This document shows positions 1-12,895 of a DNA stretch of 64,000 bases, one piece after another. The notes beneath the pieces were generated by a model. That model was not told the DNA's origin. It made no database searches and saw only the letters and a list, made by a program, of their open reading frames with translations. This DNA comes from Archegozetes longisetosus (Eukaryota; Arthropoda; Arachnida; Sarcoptiformes; Trhypochthoniidae): NCBI GenBank assembly GCA_018873245.2, contig JAEMBT020000001.1, forward strand, positions 19,718,220-19,782,219, in the 5' to 3' direction. Both the position numbers and the translations under genes were made by a program. How positions within the stretch are numbered: the first letter of the stretch is position 1; each line of letters opens with the position of its first letter.

Positions 1-26
1 TCGTGCAAACTTTTGGATCAACTTTC

Positions 27-41
27 ATGCGTTACGATTAG
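27..41 (+). promoter_or_regulatory. Short upstream ORF before receptor gene 1
   Basis: An ATG at 27-29 opens a four-codon frame (M-R-Y-D) closed by TAG at 39-41, 17 bases before the start codon of the receptor at 59. If the transcript begins upstream of base 27 this would be a small uORF in the leader. The window starts here, so the promoter and transcription start are not visible. The reading is direct; any regulatory effect is inference. Confidence 0.3.
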
Positions 42-58
42 CTGTTAATTAATAGAAG

Positions 59-3000
59 ATGGATACTGAAATCGGAATTAACGTTAATACGATGATACTT
101 AAACTTCCATTCAATATAACGAGAGAAGAATTTGAAAGTTCTGAAATCGAGAGAATAATTGCTGATTTTGTAAACAAAGAACACATATTCGAGTGGCTGA
201 CCGAAATAGTAATCATTTTTTTCTATGCTCTTTTGATGTTTACCGGAATTATGACAAATTTGACCATTATTTTGGTCATTGTTTTGACTAAAAAGCTTAA
301 AACATCAAATAATATACTACTGATAAACTTGTTTGTGTCCGATCTGTTGTTGTGCATATTTTGTATGCCATTCACTTTGATCTCTATCATCAGAAGAAGC
401 TGGTATTTCGGAGCTTTTATGTGCAAATTGGTGCCGTTCATTCAAGCCATCACTACATTTATATCCGCGGCCACCATATCATCGATAGCGCTCGACCGCA
501 TGTTTCAAATTACCGCTAACCAACTCACAGGTAAATAAAAAATTAGTTTATTCCGTAAGAATATTTTTGTAAATAATTTACTCAGATTTATTCAATTTCG
601 TGCAAATACACGTGAGGTTTGATGTAATAAGAAATTGGATAAGAAAGATTTAGAGAATATTATGTAAAAGTATGGTTTTATTTTTCTAATATAAAACCGA
701 TAACTCAAGCAGATAATGGAGCACTTACTGACTTTAATGAAGGCTTGATTCTAAGTTACTTTATCATTATTTTGAATGACATACAAATAAACTACAACTC
801 AGTTACTGGAATTAAGTAGCTGAATAGCTTCCGATTTTATTTCTATTCTGCAGCATTTCTAAATTAAGATATCCTTTTAGTTACTGCAAATTTTATGAAA
901 CCTTATTCTATCTAACCGAAACCTCACAAATAACCAACAAACGAAAGGCAGAGTGTAAGATTGAAGCATCCAAAACTTCAAATATAATACATAGACTCAA
1001 TGTAAACTTTCAAATAGAGAGCTTGAACACCAGGACGAAAACTGAATTAATAAGGTTTAATTGTAATTATATTTGAAAATTTTATTCAACTTAATTTATA
1101 TAAAAATAAAACTATTTTCGAATGGCTTGAGATATAAATATTTCGCTAATTCAAAATTTTCTGTGTTAAGCCCAATTAAAGCTTCAAATTAGTTTTTAAA
1201 ATAAGCTAGTCTAACTTACTTAATTCTTTAACTAACTAGTTGAACAATAAAATGAGTTCTGATTTTTGCTAAGAATATTTCAAAATATATTGCTTCAAAG
1301 GTTTCAAAACCTTATCCATCGGTTGTTCTGAGATATATCAACCAATGCAAAACACTTGAAACGTTGCAAATTTGCCAAAAAGTGCAAATTTAGAATATTT
1401 TTTGAACATCATTGCAATAATAATAATTCGAGAACTTTATTGCAATTTCCACTTTATTTTTGGAAATTAATGACAAATAATTAATGTATGATTGTATTTC
1501 TTGTGTATTGCCTCGTTTCATTGTAGCAATGAACGAAAATGAGACAAACTTTTGTTCGTTATCAACCCTCAAAGATACTTCTACTTATTTTCGATCGCAT
1601 GTAAGGATAACATATACAAATAACACATTTTGTAAAATGATTTCCTTCAGTTCAAAGAATGCTTTTAGTATTTCTATTGTTAAACATAAGTAAATCAGAA
1701 AGAATATCGAAATCATTGCTGGAAAAGTATAATCAATTATTGTAAATTAGATATCACTTATTCACTTGTAACTGTAGAAACGTATTAGCTTTAAGCTCAT
1801 CAGCTAACAAGTTCCTGTATCAGAATTGAGTCTTTTTCTAAATCAAGCTTCGAAGTTTTTGGAAATTTCAATAAATCCGAGTGGAGAACACATTCGTGCC
1901 ACTAGTAGATAGCCTCTCTATTGACCGCTGGACAGAGGCCCTTAAAAAATGGTAGGAACTAATGAAATGTGTCAATGACCTTAAGTGAAATTATATTATG
2001 CATTATAAAGTCAGTTTGTAAAAATTTTGATTAAAAGTGTAGATAAATCCAAAAAGGCTTTAAATTGATCTTTTAGTAAAAGAGCTAAAGAGGAGATAAT
2101 CCTCTTATCTGTCAAAATATAGTTTCTTATCAACCATAAATTCCAAAGATATGCTTAAGTAATACTTTTTGAATTGTGTTTTGACCCAATAATAAAATGA
2201 ACTGAACTCACATCATCAAAACGTTACCTAAAATAGATTACTTTAATGTCGTATGTTAGTCTATTACGCTAAGTGATAGACCAAAGTAAAATGAGTCCCT
2301 AAGACTTAAGGTTCGTATCTCCGTCGGGATAAAAGATTTTTCAAATTATTTCCATTAACCTTTGGCATAGAACAGTTGAAAATGAAATCATATCTGATAT
2401 GATATTAGTAAGTGATCAATTTAACGCTACTTTGAATTTGTCTGTACTTTAGGCTAAAATCTTTTCAAGCTTACTTATATAAGACCTGGGCAATAATAAA
2501 GTACCACATCACAGAGAATGAGAGAAAAAATAAATTCTTATTGATTTCTTATTGATATATTGATTAGAATTCTTATTCATAATTCTAAACTAAAGTTGTT
2601 CTATTTTCAAGATAACGTTATCTAATCATTTGAATTTGCTATTAGTAGCTGATAACTAAATCTAATTTAACAGATGATCACCAAACGTTGGATGCTTTCT
2701 AAGATATTGTAAAAGTAATATATTTGATAATAGAACAAAATTAATTGTTCCACTATGTATTCAAATTTCAAGAATTTTCAATTAAAACAGTTTACTCATT
2801 CTCGATAAGTATGTCTTTAGACGAACATGTTTTTAATATTAATTATTTTAATACATAATTTTACCTAACATTGTAAACTATCACTACTTTTCCAAAAGAT
2901 ATTCTCAGATCGATCCGTTTAGAAGTTATTCCAATAAAGAAACTATTAAGTTTCGCATTACTTATTCTAATTGATAGTACTATTTGATAGATTTAAGGTT

Positions 3001-6000
3001 TACAAAGGTTTGTTTGTTTTAATTTATAGTTTAAAAGGATTTTGATTGTGATAAAAGTACAATAAAAACATAATTCACTAAAATTAAAGCACATGTGCAT
3101 TGTTAAAACAAAATAATGAAAGTACTTCTATAGAACTTGATCTTATTATCTTTAGTGAATAGCGTAAGATTTCAAGTATTATCTTATTACCTTTAAAGTT
3201 GAATGGTTGAAAATACTTTAGAAACTCTCGATTATTTTATGAAGTAAATTATTCAGTAAAACTATTCCTAAGTCTTGATATAATCAAAAGAACTATTTTT
3301 AACGCTGAAGTTAGTTAATTAGATATTTGTGATATCTAGGATACTTTGCATTAATTCTATAAAGTCCTATTTATAAAAACTAAATTTCGAGAAAAACTAG
3401 TTTAAAGCTTAACGCCAGATGTTGAGTGACTCTGCGGAGTAAACATGATTAAAATTTTATTATGAGTTAAAGGTACATAAAAGTGTTCAGACATATCATT
3501 TAATGGGCATGATCACGCACACAATATCTAGTATTGTTTTATATGTGATACAACTATTATTCGAACAAAAAAGTTAATTATATAAAGTTGCATACGCGTT
3601 AAATAATAGGGTCTTCTAAAAATGCATCAAAAACTACTTTTACAAAGTTCCATCTCTTGCTATAGGACTCAATGTAATCAAATATTCAAATGAGGATTGC
3701 GGGCGAACGAAAAGATTTTAAGAATGGATAAATGAGACTGCAATCTCTTTTGATGAATAACAATAATATATAGATAACTCATTTTTACCTAAAAATCGAT
3801 TCAGAAACTTTATAGTGTTCACAAGACCGATAAAATTTTATACTCAGATCAGTCAAGTGCATTTTGAAATTTCATTTTTCATATTTATTTATGGGTTTGA
3901 AAAATATTTCATTGAAAGAAGCTTTGGGTTATTGTTTTTGGAAAGCATTTCAATCATTTGCCGACCAATATATTTCCTATGATCTAGTAATAAATTAAAT
4001 CTCTAACATAAATAGAAATAATAAATTGAATTTCACGTACTACCACGTAAAATACTTTTCTGCAGTTATATTAAAATATATGCTTTATTGCAATACAGGA
4101 CAGACTTGTTTAAATATGTCTTATTTCTGTTAAGCAGTTAGTCTTATTTTTATGGAAAAACAGCAGAAAAGTATCTTCCTTGGTATTAAGTTATTTCATA
4201 GTGAATATCTAAAATTCAGGTCCCCTACGAGCACGATTAATTTTTTTATAGATTGAGTATTAAATAATATTAAAATCTTTCTTTTTCTGACACTTATTCG
4301 CAAATGAAACTGAAATGTAACAATTAGGTTTTCATTATTTTTAAATTTTCGATGAGTTTCATGTAAAAGCTGAAAATTTCAAAATAAAGGTCTAATTTGA
4401 GACCATTAAAATGATAAAAATTACAAAAAATTTCTTTCTGAACTTTCATTTATAGGAAAACTAAGGTTCATAAAGCAAGATCAATCGCCAAAACTGGTTA
4501 AGTACGGATACAACACGATTATCATTTGGTTAATAGCATTATTTCTAGCCTCCCCGATATGCGTATATCAAAAAGTAGTTGAGTATGGTATTATAGGATT
4601 GATTTCATATGATAAATGTGTGGAAATGTGGCCAAATAATAATAGAGGCATCTATTCTTTTGTCATACTGATCACACAACTATTGATTCCAAGTTCAGTA
4701 ATGTTATTCTCTCACTATCGCATACGAAAACATCTTGACTCAGCTCGTTGCCATAAAAGCCTTGATGAAAAACAACAGATCAGTAACTCTTCTGATCGTT
4801 CTAATAGTAATAAAAATAACATTCAAAGGTATGGCAGATACTTATACAATCAATTATTTGATGGAAATTTTGAACGTTATTTGTTAAACTATTAATATAT
4901 TATCGTTATTCAAATCTTATTCAAACAATAGCTTCTCTTTGAAAAAGAAACCTTTTTGAACATTTTTAGGTTAAGTTTTTACAATTTCACCAGAGTCGAA
5001 GCCATTTCATAGAAATATACAGTAATACCTCAATTTGTGGACTCCTTTTAAAGTGAATCCTTGATAAACAAAAGCAATAATCCTGTCCCGACACATTCCA
5101 TTCAACTAATATCAATCTCTTTATAGTGATGTCCGTAGTAATGAATATGGACCATCAGTTCGTAGTGATTCACTATATCGGGGTCTAACTGTATTTTCTA
5201 GATTTATAAATTTTAAATAATCTTAAGCAAACCAAAGAGATGTTACTTTTTTAGCTCGGATGAGTTGTGAAATTTCCAATTCAATCAAGATTATATAAAT
5301 AGATATTCGTTTATGGGAAATATTTTAGAGAAATCTTTCATTCCTTAGAAGCTTATTCTTATTGTTTAAGTGACTAAAATAGTCTTTTGAATAAGAACTT
5401 TTAGCATTTCAAAAGCCTTATAGAATTTTAAAATTAAAAATTTCTGACTCAAAAAGGATTCATGATATGAATTTTGCACAAATTTTACAATGATGATTTC
5501 GTTTTATTCCATTTTTGAGATTCAACTAGAAATAATGACATTTAAATAAAATTTTAAATATAAACTTAAATCGTAGTTAAGAATTTGAATTATAGGATTG
5601 AGATGAAATTTGAGAAACAAGATAATCTAAATTAGTATTATTTAGACATTTGATTAACATTTGTAAGTCTTGTGAGATGAAAGTGTTATAACTTTGAAAA
5701 CATTGAGATTAGCTTAATGGAAGGTACTATCTGTGGCCAGAAGTCTATCGATTGGGACCTTGTCGGACATATATATTTAGATAAGTATTTGAAGGCCCAA
5801 AACCGATGGCTCATTTGTTATAAGAATGGATGATTATTTAATCTTATATTTTACACAATGAAATTGTTGGAGTATGAATTTGTAGGCTTGAATTAGTGTA
5901 AGTATAAGTGCTTTAGGATAGGTCTCTCGTTAAGACTTGAACATAAGAAAAGCTTATCTATCACAAACAAAAACTTTAGTATGATTTATTTGAACTTTAT

Positions 6001-6821
6001 CAAAAAAGAATAATTGAAATTTATCGATTTTAAATAAAATTCAATAAATATTCATTATTGTGTTCGTGTCTTTCAAAAGCTGTGCCATAAACTCTGATAA
6101 GACTCTAATGAAAAGCATTCATAATCATTGACCCGATCTTCATTTGAGTGAATCTTTTGAGAAATTCAAAAATAATATGAAGTTTAAAAGCGAATTCGCC
6201 TCATATTAAAATTTTTCATAAATGCTCTTTTAATGGCGTTTTGTTGTTCTGAAAATCTAGTATTTAAGAAAAATTGTACTATATTTAGTAGAAACTACAT
6301 CCTCAAGAATAAAATAGAATCTTCGATGTCATTAATTTTTTATTATGAGAGCCTACACATTGAAAGTAATTTAATAATTATTGAAGTCTTCATATAAAAT
6401 TTTTATTCATTCTTGCTTTTAATCCATGAAATAATATTTTAATTTCAGAGAAACAGACATAACCGAAGATCTGCCTACAACATCGTCAGCAACAGTAAAC
6501 TATCAGCGCTCTCAATCTCCCAATTATGATCAAAATTACTTTGATAAAGAACTACATCGCAATAATCGCATTACAATATTCTTGCTAACAATAACTATAA
6601 TGTTTGCCATAAGTTGGTTGCCATGGAATCTCTTCAACGTTTACGTTGACTTTTATCCAGATATCAATCTAGCTCCGAGTGAATTATATTCATTGCTAGC
6701 CATTTTTCATTTGATTGCGATGTCATCTGCAACCACTAATGCTATCTTCTATGGGTTTTTGCACACAGCCATCAGACATGAACTCAAGAACATCGTTAAG
6801 AGAATTAAAAGTTGCTTTTAA
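59..6821 (+). CDS. NPFR: Neuropeptide F/Y-type GPCR, copy 1 (3 exons)
   Basis: Exons 59-530, 4456-4828 and 6449-6821 join to 405 aa. All junctions are GT-AG, phase 1 then phase 2. The protein is a rhodopsin-class plasma-membrane receptor. An N-glycosylation site (N19-I-T) lies in the outer N-terminus. TM1 is about 49-76 (N67). TM2 is 85-108 with N-L-F-V-S-D95-L-L-L-C and M-P-F-T-L. TM3 is 119-145 with C122. TM4 has W182. The second outer loop has C212-V-E-M-W-P, TM5 has P236, TM6 has S-W-L-P340, and TM7 has M-S-S-A-T-T-N379. The C-x-E-x-W-P loop and the M-S-S-A-x-x-N TM7 signature match insect NPF receptors better than RYamide or other NPY-like receptors (family knowledge). Odd points: the TM3 motif is D146-R-M, not DRY; NPxxY reads N379-A-I-F-Y; the tail after TM7 is only about 19 residues and ends S-C-F. 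Gene 2 is its paralogue. The receptor class is secure; the exact ligand is inferred. Confidence 0.9.
531..4455 (+). other. Intron 1 of receptor gene 1
   Basis: A 3.9 kb intron with donor GTAAAT after ACTCACAG and acceptor TTTATAG. It splits a glycine codon just after the end of TM3 and intracellular loop 2. It is uniformly AT-rich. The only structured piece I noticed is a weak tRNA-like stretch near 2255-2330; the open frames at 1390-1693 show no recognisable protein. No terminal inverted repeats were found. Confidence 0.75.
2255..2330 (+). repeat. Possible tRNA-derived SINE remnant
   Basis: An A-box-like stretch (TTACGCTAAGTGATAG, about 2262-2277) lies about 35 bases before a B-box-like stretch (GGTTCGTATCTCC, about 2311-2323). 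The spacing and order are those of an internal RNA polymerase III promoter. No cloverleaf with a good acceptor stem can be drawn, so this is not a working tRNA. Similar isolated B-box-like motifs occur near 55084 and 61518. A chance match is quite possible. Confidence 0.2.
4829..6448 (+). other. Intron 2 of receptor gene 1
   Basis: A 1.6 kb intron with donor GTATGG and acceptor AATTTCAG. It interrupts the arginine codon at residue 282 in intracellular loop 3. It holds one small Tigger-like MITE (5020-5191); the rest has no feature I can name. Confidence 0.75.
5020..5191. mobile_element. Tigger/pogo-like MITE, 172 bp
   Basis: The element begins CAGTAATACCTC and ends in the reverse complement of CAGTTAGACCCCGATATAG, each end bordered by TA. 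CAGT termini, an inner stretch resembling 'ATATAGTGAATCAC', and TA target duplication are typical of pogo/Tigger non-autonomous elements. The inverted repeats match imperfectly, so the copy is old. No coding capacity. Confidence 0.6.
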
Positions 6822-7739
6822 AACAAATGCTTTGAAACCTACATAATCATAATTCGAAACATGAATCATTATTTATTCAAAGAAAGAGTTATTCCATTTT
6901 CACATAGCAACTGGCCTTAAACACCTATTTGAAAAAATTTTCCTAATGAGAGAGAAGTCAACAACGATTTATGGTTACCGTTATGATTTTGACCTTTGAC
7001 CTCTGAGTGGTATACTAAAAATCTATGAAGTAGAAATATTGAAAAGATAGATTTAGTAAAACTAACTAGGAATTTTCAAGTCATTTGTCAAAAATTTCAA
7101 AGGGATAAGGCTTTAGTACAAGAAATATTAAAATTAAATGTTAAAAATATTTTATAAGTTACAAAAATAATTTTAAAATAATTTTTATGATCGCTACATG
7201 GATATCAGCTTTAAGAAATATACACTATTCCCACCTCAAGTCGAACCAGTACATGTTGCACACAGCTACCGCCACCTGGGGTAACTGTATAAGTTACAAA
7301 GAAACAAATGATCTTCAGTAATTTTCTAAAGAATTGGAGTACAACATTAGTTTTATTTTGTAAAAACAATTTATTATGTGTTTTGGTAAAAACAGGAAAC
7401 TTCTAAAACCTTAAATTCTCGATTTATGACTTTTTTGTAGAAAATTAAACAGCAAAGTCAAGTTTTAAAGATAAACAATTCAAAAATTATCGCTTACAAG
7501 TATGAGATATTAATCATAAAGGTTTCTGATGTGACATTAAATGAAAATATGAAATAACAATTTTAGGCTGGTACGCATATATTTTTAGAATTCTTTATTC
7601 AAATAAAGTGTAATGTAATGTAATTTCTAGTACTTTATTCAATGTTATAACTTGAGATGATGTTATAAAGATTTTGGTGGTTAAACTGCTCAAAGTACAA
7701 TAAAATTTGTACAAAATAAGTATTTATTGTAATGATAGA
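6822..7739 (+). other. 3' flank of receptor gene 1
   Basis: AT-rich sequence after the stop codon. The first canonical AATAAA I see on the + strand is at 7602-7607, 780 bases past the stop, so either the 3'UTR is long or a variant signal is used closer in. Nothing else stands out. Confidence 0.4.
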
Positions 7740-7747
7740 TTACAATT

Positions 7748-7880
7748 GGTGGTAGCAAAAGCTACGCATTAGTGGAAGCTCAAACTCAGAGGTATAAGCT
7801 TGAAGTTCAGCTTCACTTCACGATGGGAGGCTCGAAGCTTGAATTAAAGCTCAAATGAAATGAGCTTTTGCTCCACGAAT
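7748..7880. mobile_element. hAT-like MITE, 133 bp, 8-bp target duplication
   Basis: Perfect 8-bp direct repeats TTACAATT (7740-7747 and 7881-7888) bracket an element that starts GGTGGTAGCAAAAGCTAC and ends with the complement of CGTGGAGCAAAAGCTC. The interior is full of AAGCTT/AGCTTGAA words in both orientations. An 8-bp duplication with short inverted ends points to the hAT superfamily. No open reading frame. Confidence 0.65.
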
Positions 7881-7888
7881 TTACAATT

Positions 7889-10125
7889 GATTGACAGAAT
7901 GCAATGGAAAGTACCTCGCATACTAGAAATGCTGAGACACATTTCTATTGGTCTGTACCCTTCAATTGTTTCCAAATATCAAAAAATATTTATAAACACC
8001 ACCTACACTTAATGTTTAATGAAATTTATTATAAACTTTTAAAAACTTTCGATAATATAAATATTCGATTATGAACTCTTGAATAATCATAACCCTTCAA
8101 CAACAAAATGTTCATTTTCTATACTAACTTTGACTATCATTTTATGAAAATTGGGAAAATAGTAAAGTAATAATGTTTTATAAAATAAAACTAAAATCGA
8201 ATATTATGAAATGATAAAATTAGATTTTCAAAAAAGCATATTCACGAGCCTTTCTTATACATTATCCATTGGCTAGAATTTTACTAATAGACTCACTCTC
8301 CTGATAAGATAAAACTAAGATCTTAAAAAATATAAGCAAACTTAATGTCTACCAATTTGTTTGAAAATATTTCGTATCAGTCAGTGAGAGAAATTGAGAA
8401 AATAAATTCTTTTGTTGTTGAAAAATTGTTTTGATCATATTATATCTTTGATGAAGTGCGATAAAATTAACCTAAAGAAATCGATAATGGATTGCCATTG
8501 TGTTGCAAAACAGGCAACGCTTTCAAAGTCAATATTTTTTCATTTGATTAGTAACTGACTTTCAAAATTGACAGCTCAACAAGCGAGCTTCAAAATGATA
8601 AGTCACATGAATTAACGTGACAAATCTATGAATTATTACAGATTAAAAATTGAGGATCTTATGTTATTATACGTCCATTAAAAAAAGTTCGTTCATAAAA
8701 AGTAGTTTAAAGCTCCAATATTTTTGCAATTTCAATCAGAAGTCAAATTGTCGACTTAATGACTGAAAATTTTACGTTTCAAAATGAACTTTTACTAATT
8801 TATTGTAACGAAAATTAGCGTTTGAAATGGCAAAATAAATTTATAATTATCACAGCATATACTGGAAGTGTTAACCGTTATTATCTAATCAGAATTTAAC
8901 TTTCCTAATCTTATTTTCTCAAACGTTTTTAAGTGTCTCAGAACTTATTTTTCTCTATTTGAGTTGCTAAATTCATTAGTTTTTTTTTGCAGTAAACATT
9001 TCGTAGAAATAACAGATAAGAAATGCTTAGCATCTTAATGAAAATATTTATTCATTAATAATTTTAGAAGCGTTAATTTTACACTAATTTAGAAAGTATC
9101 AAAATAAGTTCCTTAAAAAATTTTCATAAAAAAAATCTGATAGAAGTAATTTTACCTAAATATGGAATATAATGACAAAATTTTCGAAGAGTACAGAAGA
9201 GCTGTCGCCATCAGTTAGACATAATTCAAATTCAGTAATCAATTCTCTGGAAAGATTTGATTAATGTCATATCAAGTCTGATTATTGAGATATCGCTCAT
9301 ACTTATAAGAAATGTTAACAACTATATTGTAGTCAAACTTCCATGACTTTCACGCCAAATTAACGCTTTCAAGTTGATAAACTATGAACAAAATCCTTAT
9401 CTTTGTGTCAACGATTTTGATATATTTTCAGTATAAATTATTATTCGTAGTTTCGTTCCATTAACTTAGGCATCATTTAATCTTTATTTCAGTTAATAAT
9501 TTCAAATTTTGGCTGTCGATATTTCACTGATTAAAATATTTCTAACAAAAAGTTTAATTAACTATTTAATGAGAGAAAGATTAATAATATTCATCGATTA
9601 AACAAAATGAAAAATTTATTTAAGTGCAAAAAATAAATCATTTAGAATGAGACAAGACTCCAGTGCCAAAGGTGTCTGGACGAAAGGTCACACATTTGAA
9701 GAATAGTTATTAAATTATTTTATTATTATTTTAAATAGAATAAGATTTATCTTCATTTTTTATTTAATCAATGAACAAGAATTAATAAAAAATAAACTAT
9801 ACTATTAATTGTTATTCATAAATACAAAGTTATTTCTAAATAGCCAAAAACTTTGTTTCATTATTGAAAAACGAAAGAATTATTGCCGTAACATATAGGT
9901 AGTAATAAATAAATGGCATCTACAAAATAAATCATTACTATTCGACAACTTCTAGACGAATGTAACTTATTCTCAATATAAATACAAATAAATAAAACTA
10001 ACATTAATTTTGATCTAGTTGATTAATATCATTTTCATACTGTCATAATATTTGACGTAATGAATCATCTGAATAATATCGATTACTTGACTTTTTTCTA
10101 AATTGAATTACTAGACTTCTATTTC
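7889..10125. other. Intergenic, nothing recognised
   Basis: About 2.2 kb of AT-rich sequence. No open frame, splice-linked coding stretch, RNA gene or repeat boundary could be supported. Confidence 0.5.
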
Positions 10126-10201
10126 GTCACCTTGGAACTACACTGTCATATCTATGATTTAAATGGCATTATAGTGACGACAGTATAGTTTCAAGGCGAT
10201 G
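10126..10201. repeat. Short palindromic element (hairpin MITE)
   Basis: Two arms of about 34 bases pair: the left arm contains CCTTGGAACTACACTGTC, the right arm GACAGTATAGTTTCAAGG. They are separated by a few bases around TTTAAATGG. A likely fold-back remnant of a DNA transposon; no clear target duplication was seen. Confidence 0.5.
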
Positions 10202-10971
10202 ATATATTGATCAGTACAATTTATAATGGTTTTTAGGTATAGTTTTAACGAAATATATTTAGAGGGTAGTCAAAAAATTGCCAGCCATATGTTCCGCAGC
10301 AATAATGGCTCTGGATCCAAATAATGTCGGAGACCCAAATCTGCTCTTTTAAAAGCTATGAAAATACAATAATTGACTAATTTAATTCATTTTAAATATT
10401 TTCCATTTAAAACTAATAGCTATTACAGAATTCTCGACGATTCATTACAAAATTCGAATTATAAAAATTTGCACAGTTTATAGTGTAGTTTAAAGTCATT
10501 GTTACTTTGTTTGAATTGAGAAAAACAGAGATTTTTGTTTGAAAACCATTTTCATAGAACTGTTTTCATTCTCTTTTCAAAATGTTTCACTATGAATGAA
10601 TACATTTTATACAATTGATTCACAATAAATAGTTCAAAATAAATGGGTTTTCATTATGAACAGGTCGCTACAATCACGATCTTCATTACATCGGTCGTTT
10701 GTTATAAAAAAACTGCTTTACTTGAGGTTAAATAAAATAGCAAAACCATATTTTAAGAATTTTATATCTGTATTCACTCATAAACTAACCATACAAACCT
10801 TATTCATTTTTATTCACTTTTATTCGTTATATCTTCACAAAAGTTGCGCTCAGATAAGATTATTTTTGGAAGTCAAATAATTACTAACAATACTGGAGAT
10901 CTGACTTTACTAAAAACTACTTTTGTTGTTTACATCCCTTATTATTCTTAGCGTTGGTAGAGATACATGTA
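10202..10971. other. Intergenic, nothing recognised
   Basis: AT-rich spacer ending at the TA that borders the Tc1-like element. A 74-codon open frame at 10656-10880 has no recognisable motif and is probably chance. Confidence 0.45.
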
Positions 10972-12253
10972 AACCTAAGAGCAAAAAATTGGCACAACTA
11001 GTTCTAAGGAACATCTCTCGATATTTCGGTTATTATTGAGCCTAATACAATGAAACTTGCATAGTTTGAACCATGAATAATGAACTTTATTTCGATATAC
11101 ATAACATGTGTTTATATAAATCATAAGTATTTTAATAGACTTATCATTTCAATGAAAATGTCTAAGCAATATAATAATTGTTTGAAAGTCAAAATCTTAT
11201 ATGAAAGTGGTATTAAAGATCCGAAGAAGATTCATAATATGGCAAAAATACCCTTAAGAACTGTTTACAGAAATATTATCAAAATTGCTAATAATTTAGG
11301 TAAAGATCGGAAGGTTGGTTCGGATAGGCCGAGAATATTGAAAACAAACGATTTGCGTAGAATTTCAAATTTTGCTAATAAGCACACGAAATATTCTTGT
11401 GCTGTTATCGGATCAATTGCAGAATCACGTGGTAGTCCTGCAGTACATCGAACAACAATTGGAAGAGCTCTTAAACGAAGTGGATATCTGAAATTAGTGC
11501 CTAAAACAATATCAGTAATGACTGAGACTCGAAAGCAAAAAGGCTCGAATGGTGTATAAAGAATCGCAAAAGAAATTGGGATATTGTCGTTTTCACAGAC
11601 GAACGTTATTTTCAGTTATTTCGAGCTAAAATTTCTGAATGAGGTAAAAAAAGGCGAACAAAAAAGTTCTTAAACATATCCCGGCAATTATGGTTTAGGG
11701 TAGTATGAGCATTAGGGGAACTAATCATTTAAAAATTGCGACAGGAACTATTAATTCTTCAAAATATGTCGATATTTTGAATGAAAATCTTTTGGTAACA
11801 ATGAGCGAATTATATCCTGATGGTCTTGTCTTTCAACAAGACAATGCCGCTCCTCATACAGCTCGGTTAAGCAAAAATTGGTTCAAAGACCAGAATCTCG
11901 AGGTTCTTGAGTGGCCACCTAATTCTTCTGATCTAAACCCCATAAAAATGTATGGGGAGTTATGAAAAACATACTTGAGAAGTTGGAACCAAAGAATATT
12001 TCTATGTGTAAGGAAGAAATCAACAGATTTTTGGTCCGAACTAAGCTACGATCTCCTAACTTCTCTCGTAAAAAGTATGCCAAAGAGAATAGAAATGTGT
12101 ATTGTCTCTAATGGCGCAAAAATTAACTATTAATTTTTTATAATATGTTATTTATAGTTAATGTATAATTAATATGTGAAATATCAATATTATATATCGA
12201 TGAATAAAAAAGTTATATAAAAATATAAAATACCATTTTTTTGCTCTTAGGTT
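10972..12253 (+). mobile_element. Degenerate Tc1-like transposon, 1.28 kb
   Basis: Terminal inverted repeats AACCTAAGAGCAAAAAA (left, from 10972) and its complement (right, ending 12253) are each flanked by the TA duplication diagnostic of the Tc1/mariner superfamily (10970-10971 and 12254-12255). The length is close to that of a complete Tc1-like element. One broken transposase gene lies inside on the + strand. The well-preserved ends suggest moderate age, but the copy cannot be autonomous. Confidence 0.9.
11152..12111 (+). pseudogene. Tc1-like DD34E transposase, frameshifted
   Basis: The N-terminal half (11152-11559) shows a helix-turn-helix DNA-binding region. A frameshift near 11540 moves the reading to F-T-D-E-R, whose Asp codon at 11598-11600 fits the first catalytic Asp. 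A stop follows near 11641. The catalytic core resumes at 11705-11965 with Q-Q-D-N-A-A-P-H-T (second Asp, 11840-11842) and E-W-P-P-N-S-S-D-L-N-P-I. The third catalytic position, 34 residues after the second Asp, is Lys instead of Glu. A one-base loss just after it shifts the end of the protein, which closes at TAA 12109-12111. Several frameshifts, stops and a lost catalytic Glu mean no active enzyme is made. Confidence 0.88.
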
Positions 12254-12338
12254 TATAATACAGTGTAATACATGTTCGAAATTTTTTCGAGGATTTTGCC
12301 AGTGCCAATCATTCTCAACGATTAAAAATATCCACAAC

Positions 12339-12895
12339 TAGCGCTCCGCACGAGTCGAGCGGATTTGAGCGATTTAACAAATCGAATCTAACTTTCGAAA
12401 CCAAATAGCCAGAAGATTCGACTCTAACGCAGTCGAGTCGAGTCCGAGTCTAATCCAAATCGGATCCGGTTAGGATTTGAATAGATTTTAATTTATATTA
12501 GTTCAGAAAATTGTTCTGAAATTTTCCAAAACTTTCTAAACTTTATGGAAAATTCTGGTAATTTCCATAAAAATATAGAATATTCTAAAATTTTCTACTT
12601 GAAACCTACAGGTTATTCTGGAAATTTCTACAATATTCTACAATCTCACACCAAATTCAGGAACTGTCTGGAAAATACATTTTGGTATAAAAGGGGCTCA
12701 CTCTACAAAACTAAAAGACAACGTAAAAGATAAACCTTATTCATTTATTCCAGTGGATTCGAATCTTCAGGTAAGCTAGAGATGAGTCCAAGTCAATTTA
12801 AATCAAACACAGTTAGAAAAGATTCGGCTCGATTTTTTCGATTCGAATTCAAACTTGCTCCGAATCGACTCAAACTCGGTTTGTGCCGAGCACTA
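12339..12895. mobile_element. hAT-type non-autonomous element, 557 bp
   Basis: The ends TAGCGCTCCGCACGAGTCGAG and (as reverse complement) TAGTGCTCGGCACAAACCGAG form inverted repeats. Sub-terminal arrays of GAGTCGAGTC-type words occur on both sides. The neighbouring 8-mers (12331-12338 and 12896-12903) agree at only 5 of 8 positions, so the target duplication is decayed or absent. The style of the ends suits hAT elements. The open frame at 12545-12733 has no recognisable domain. Confidence 0.55.

Noticed and set aside
223-441. Antisense open frames opposite exon 1 of both receptors (also 33582-33857)
   Set aside because: They are mirror frames of the conserved TM1-TM3 coding sequence, have no domain, and resemble each other only because the sense strands do.
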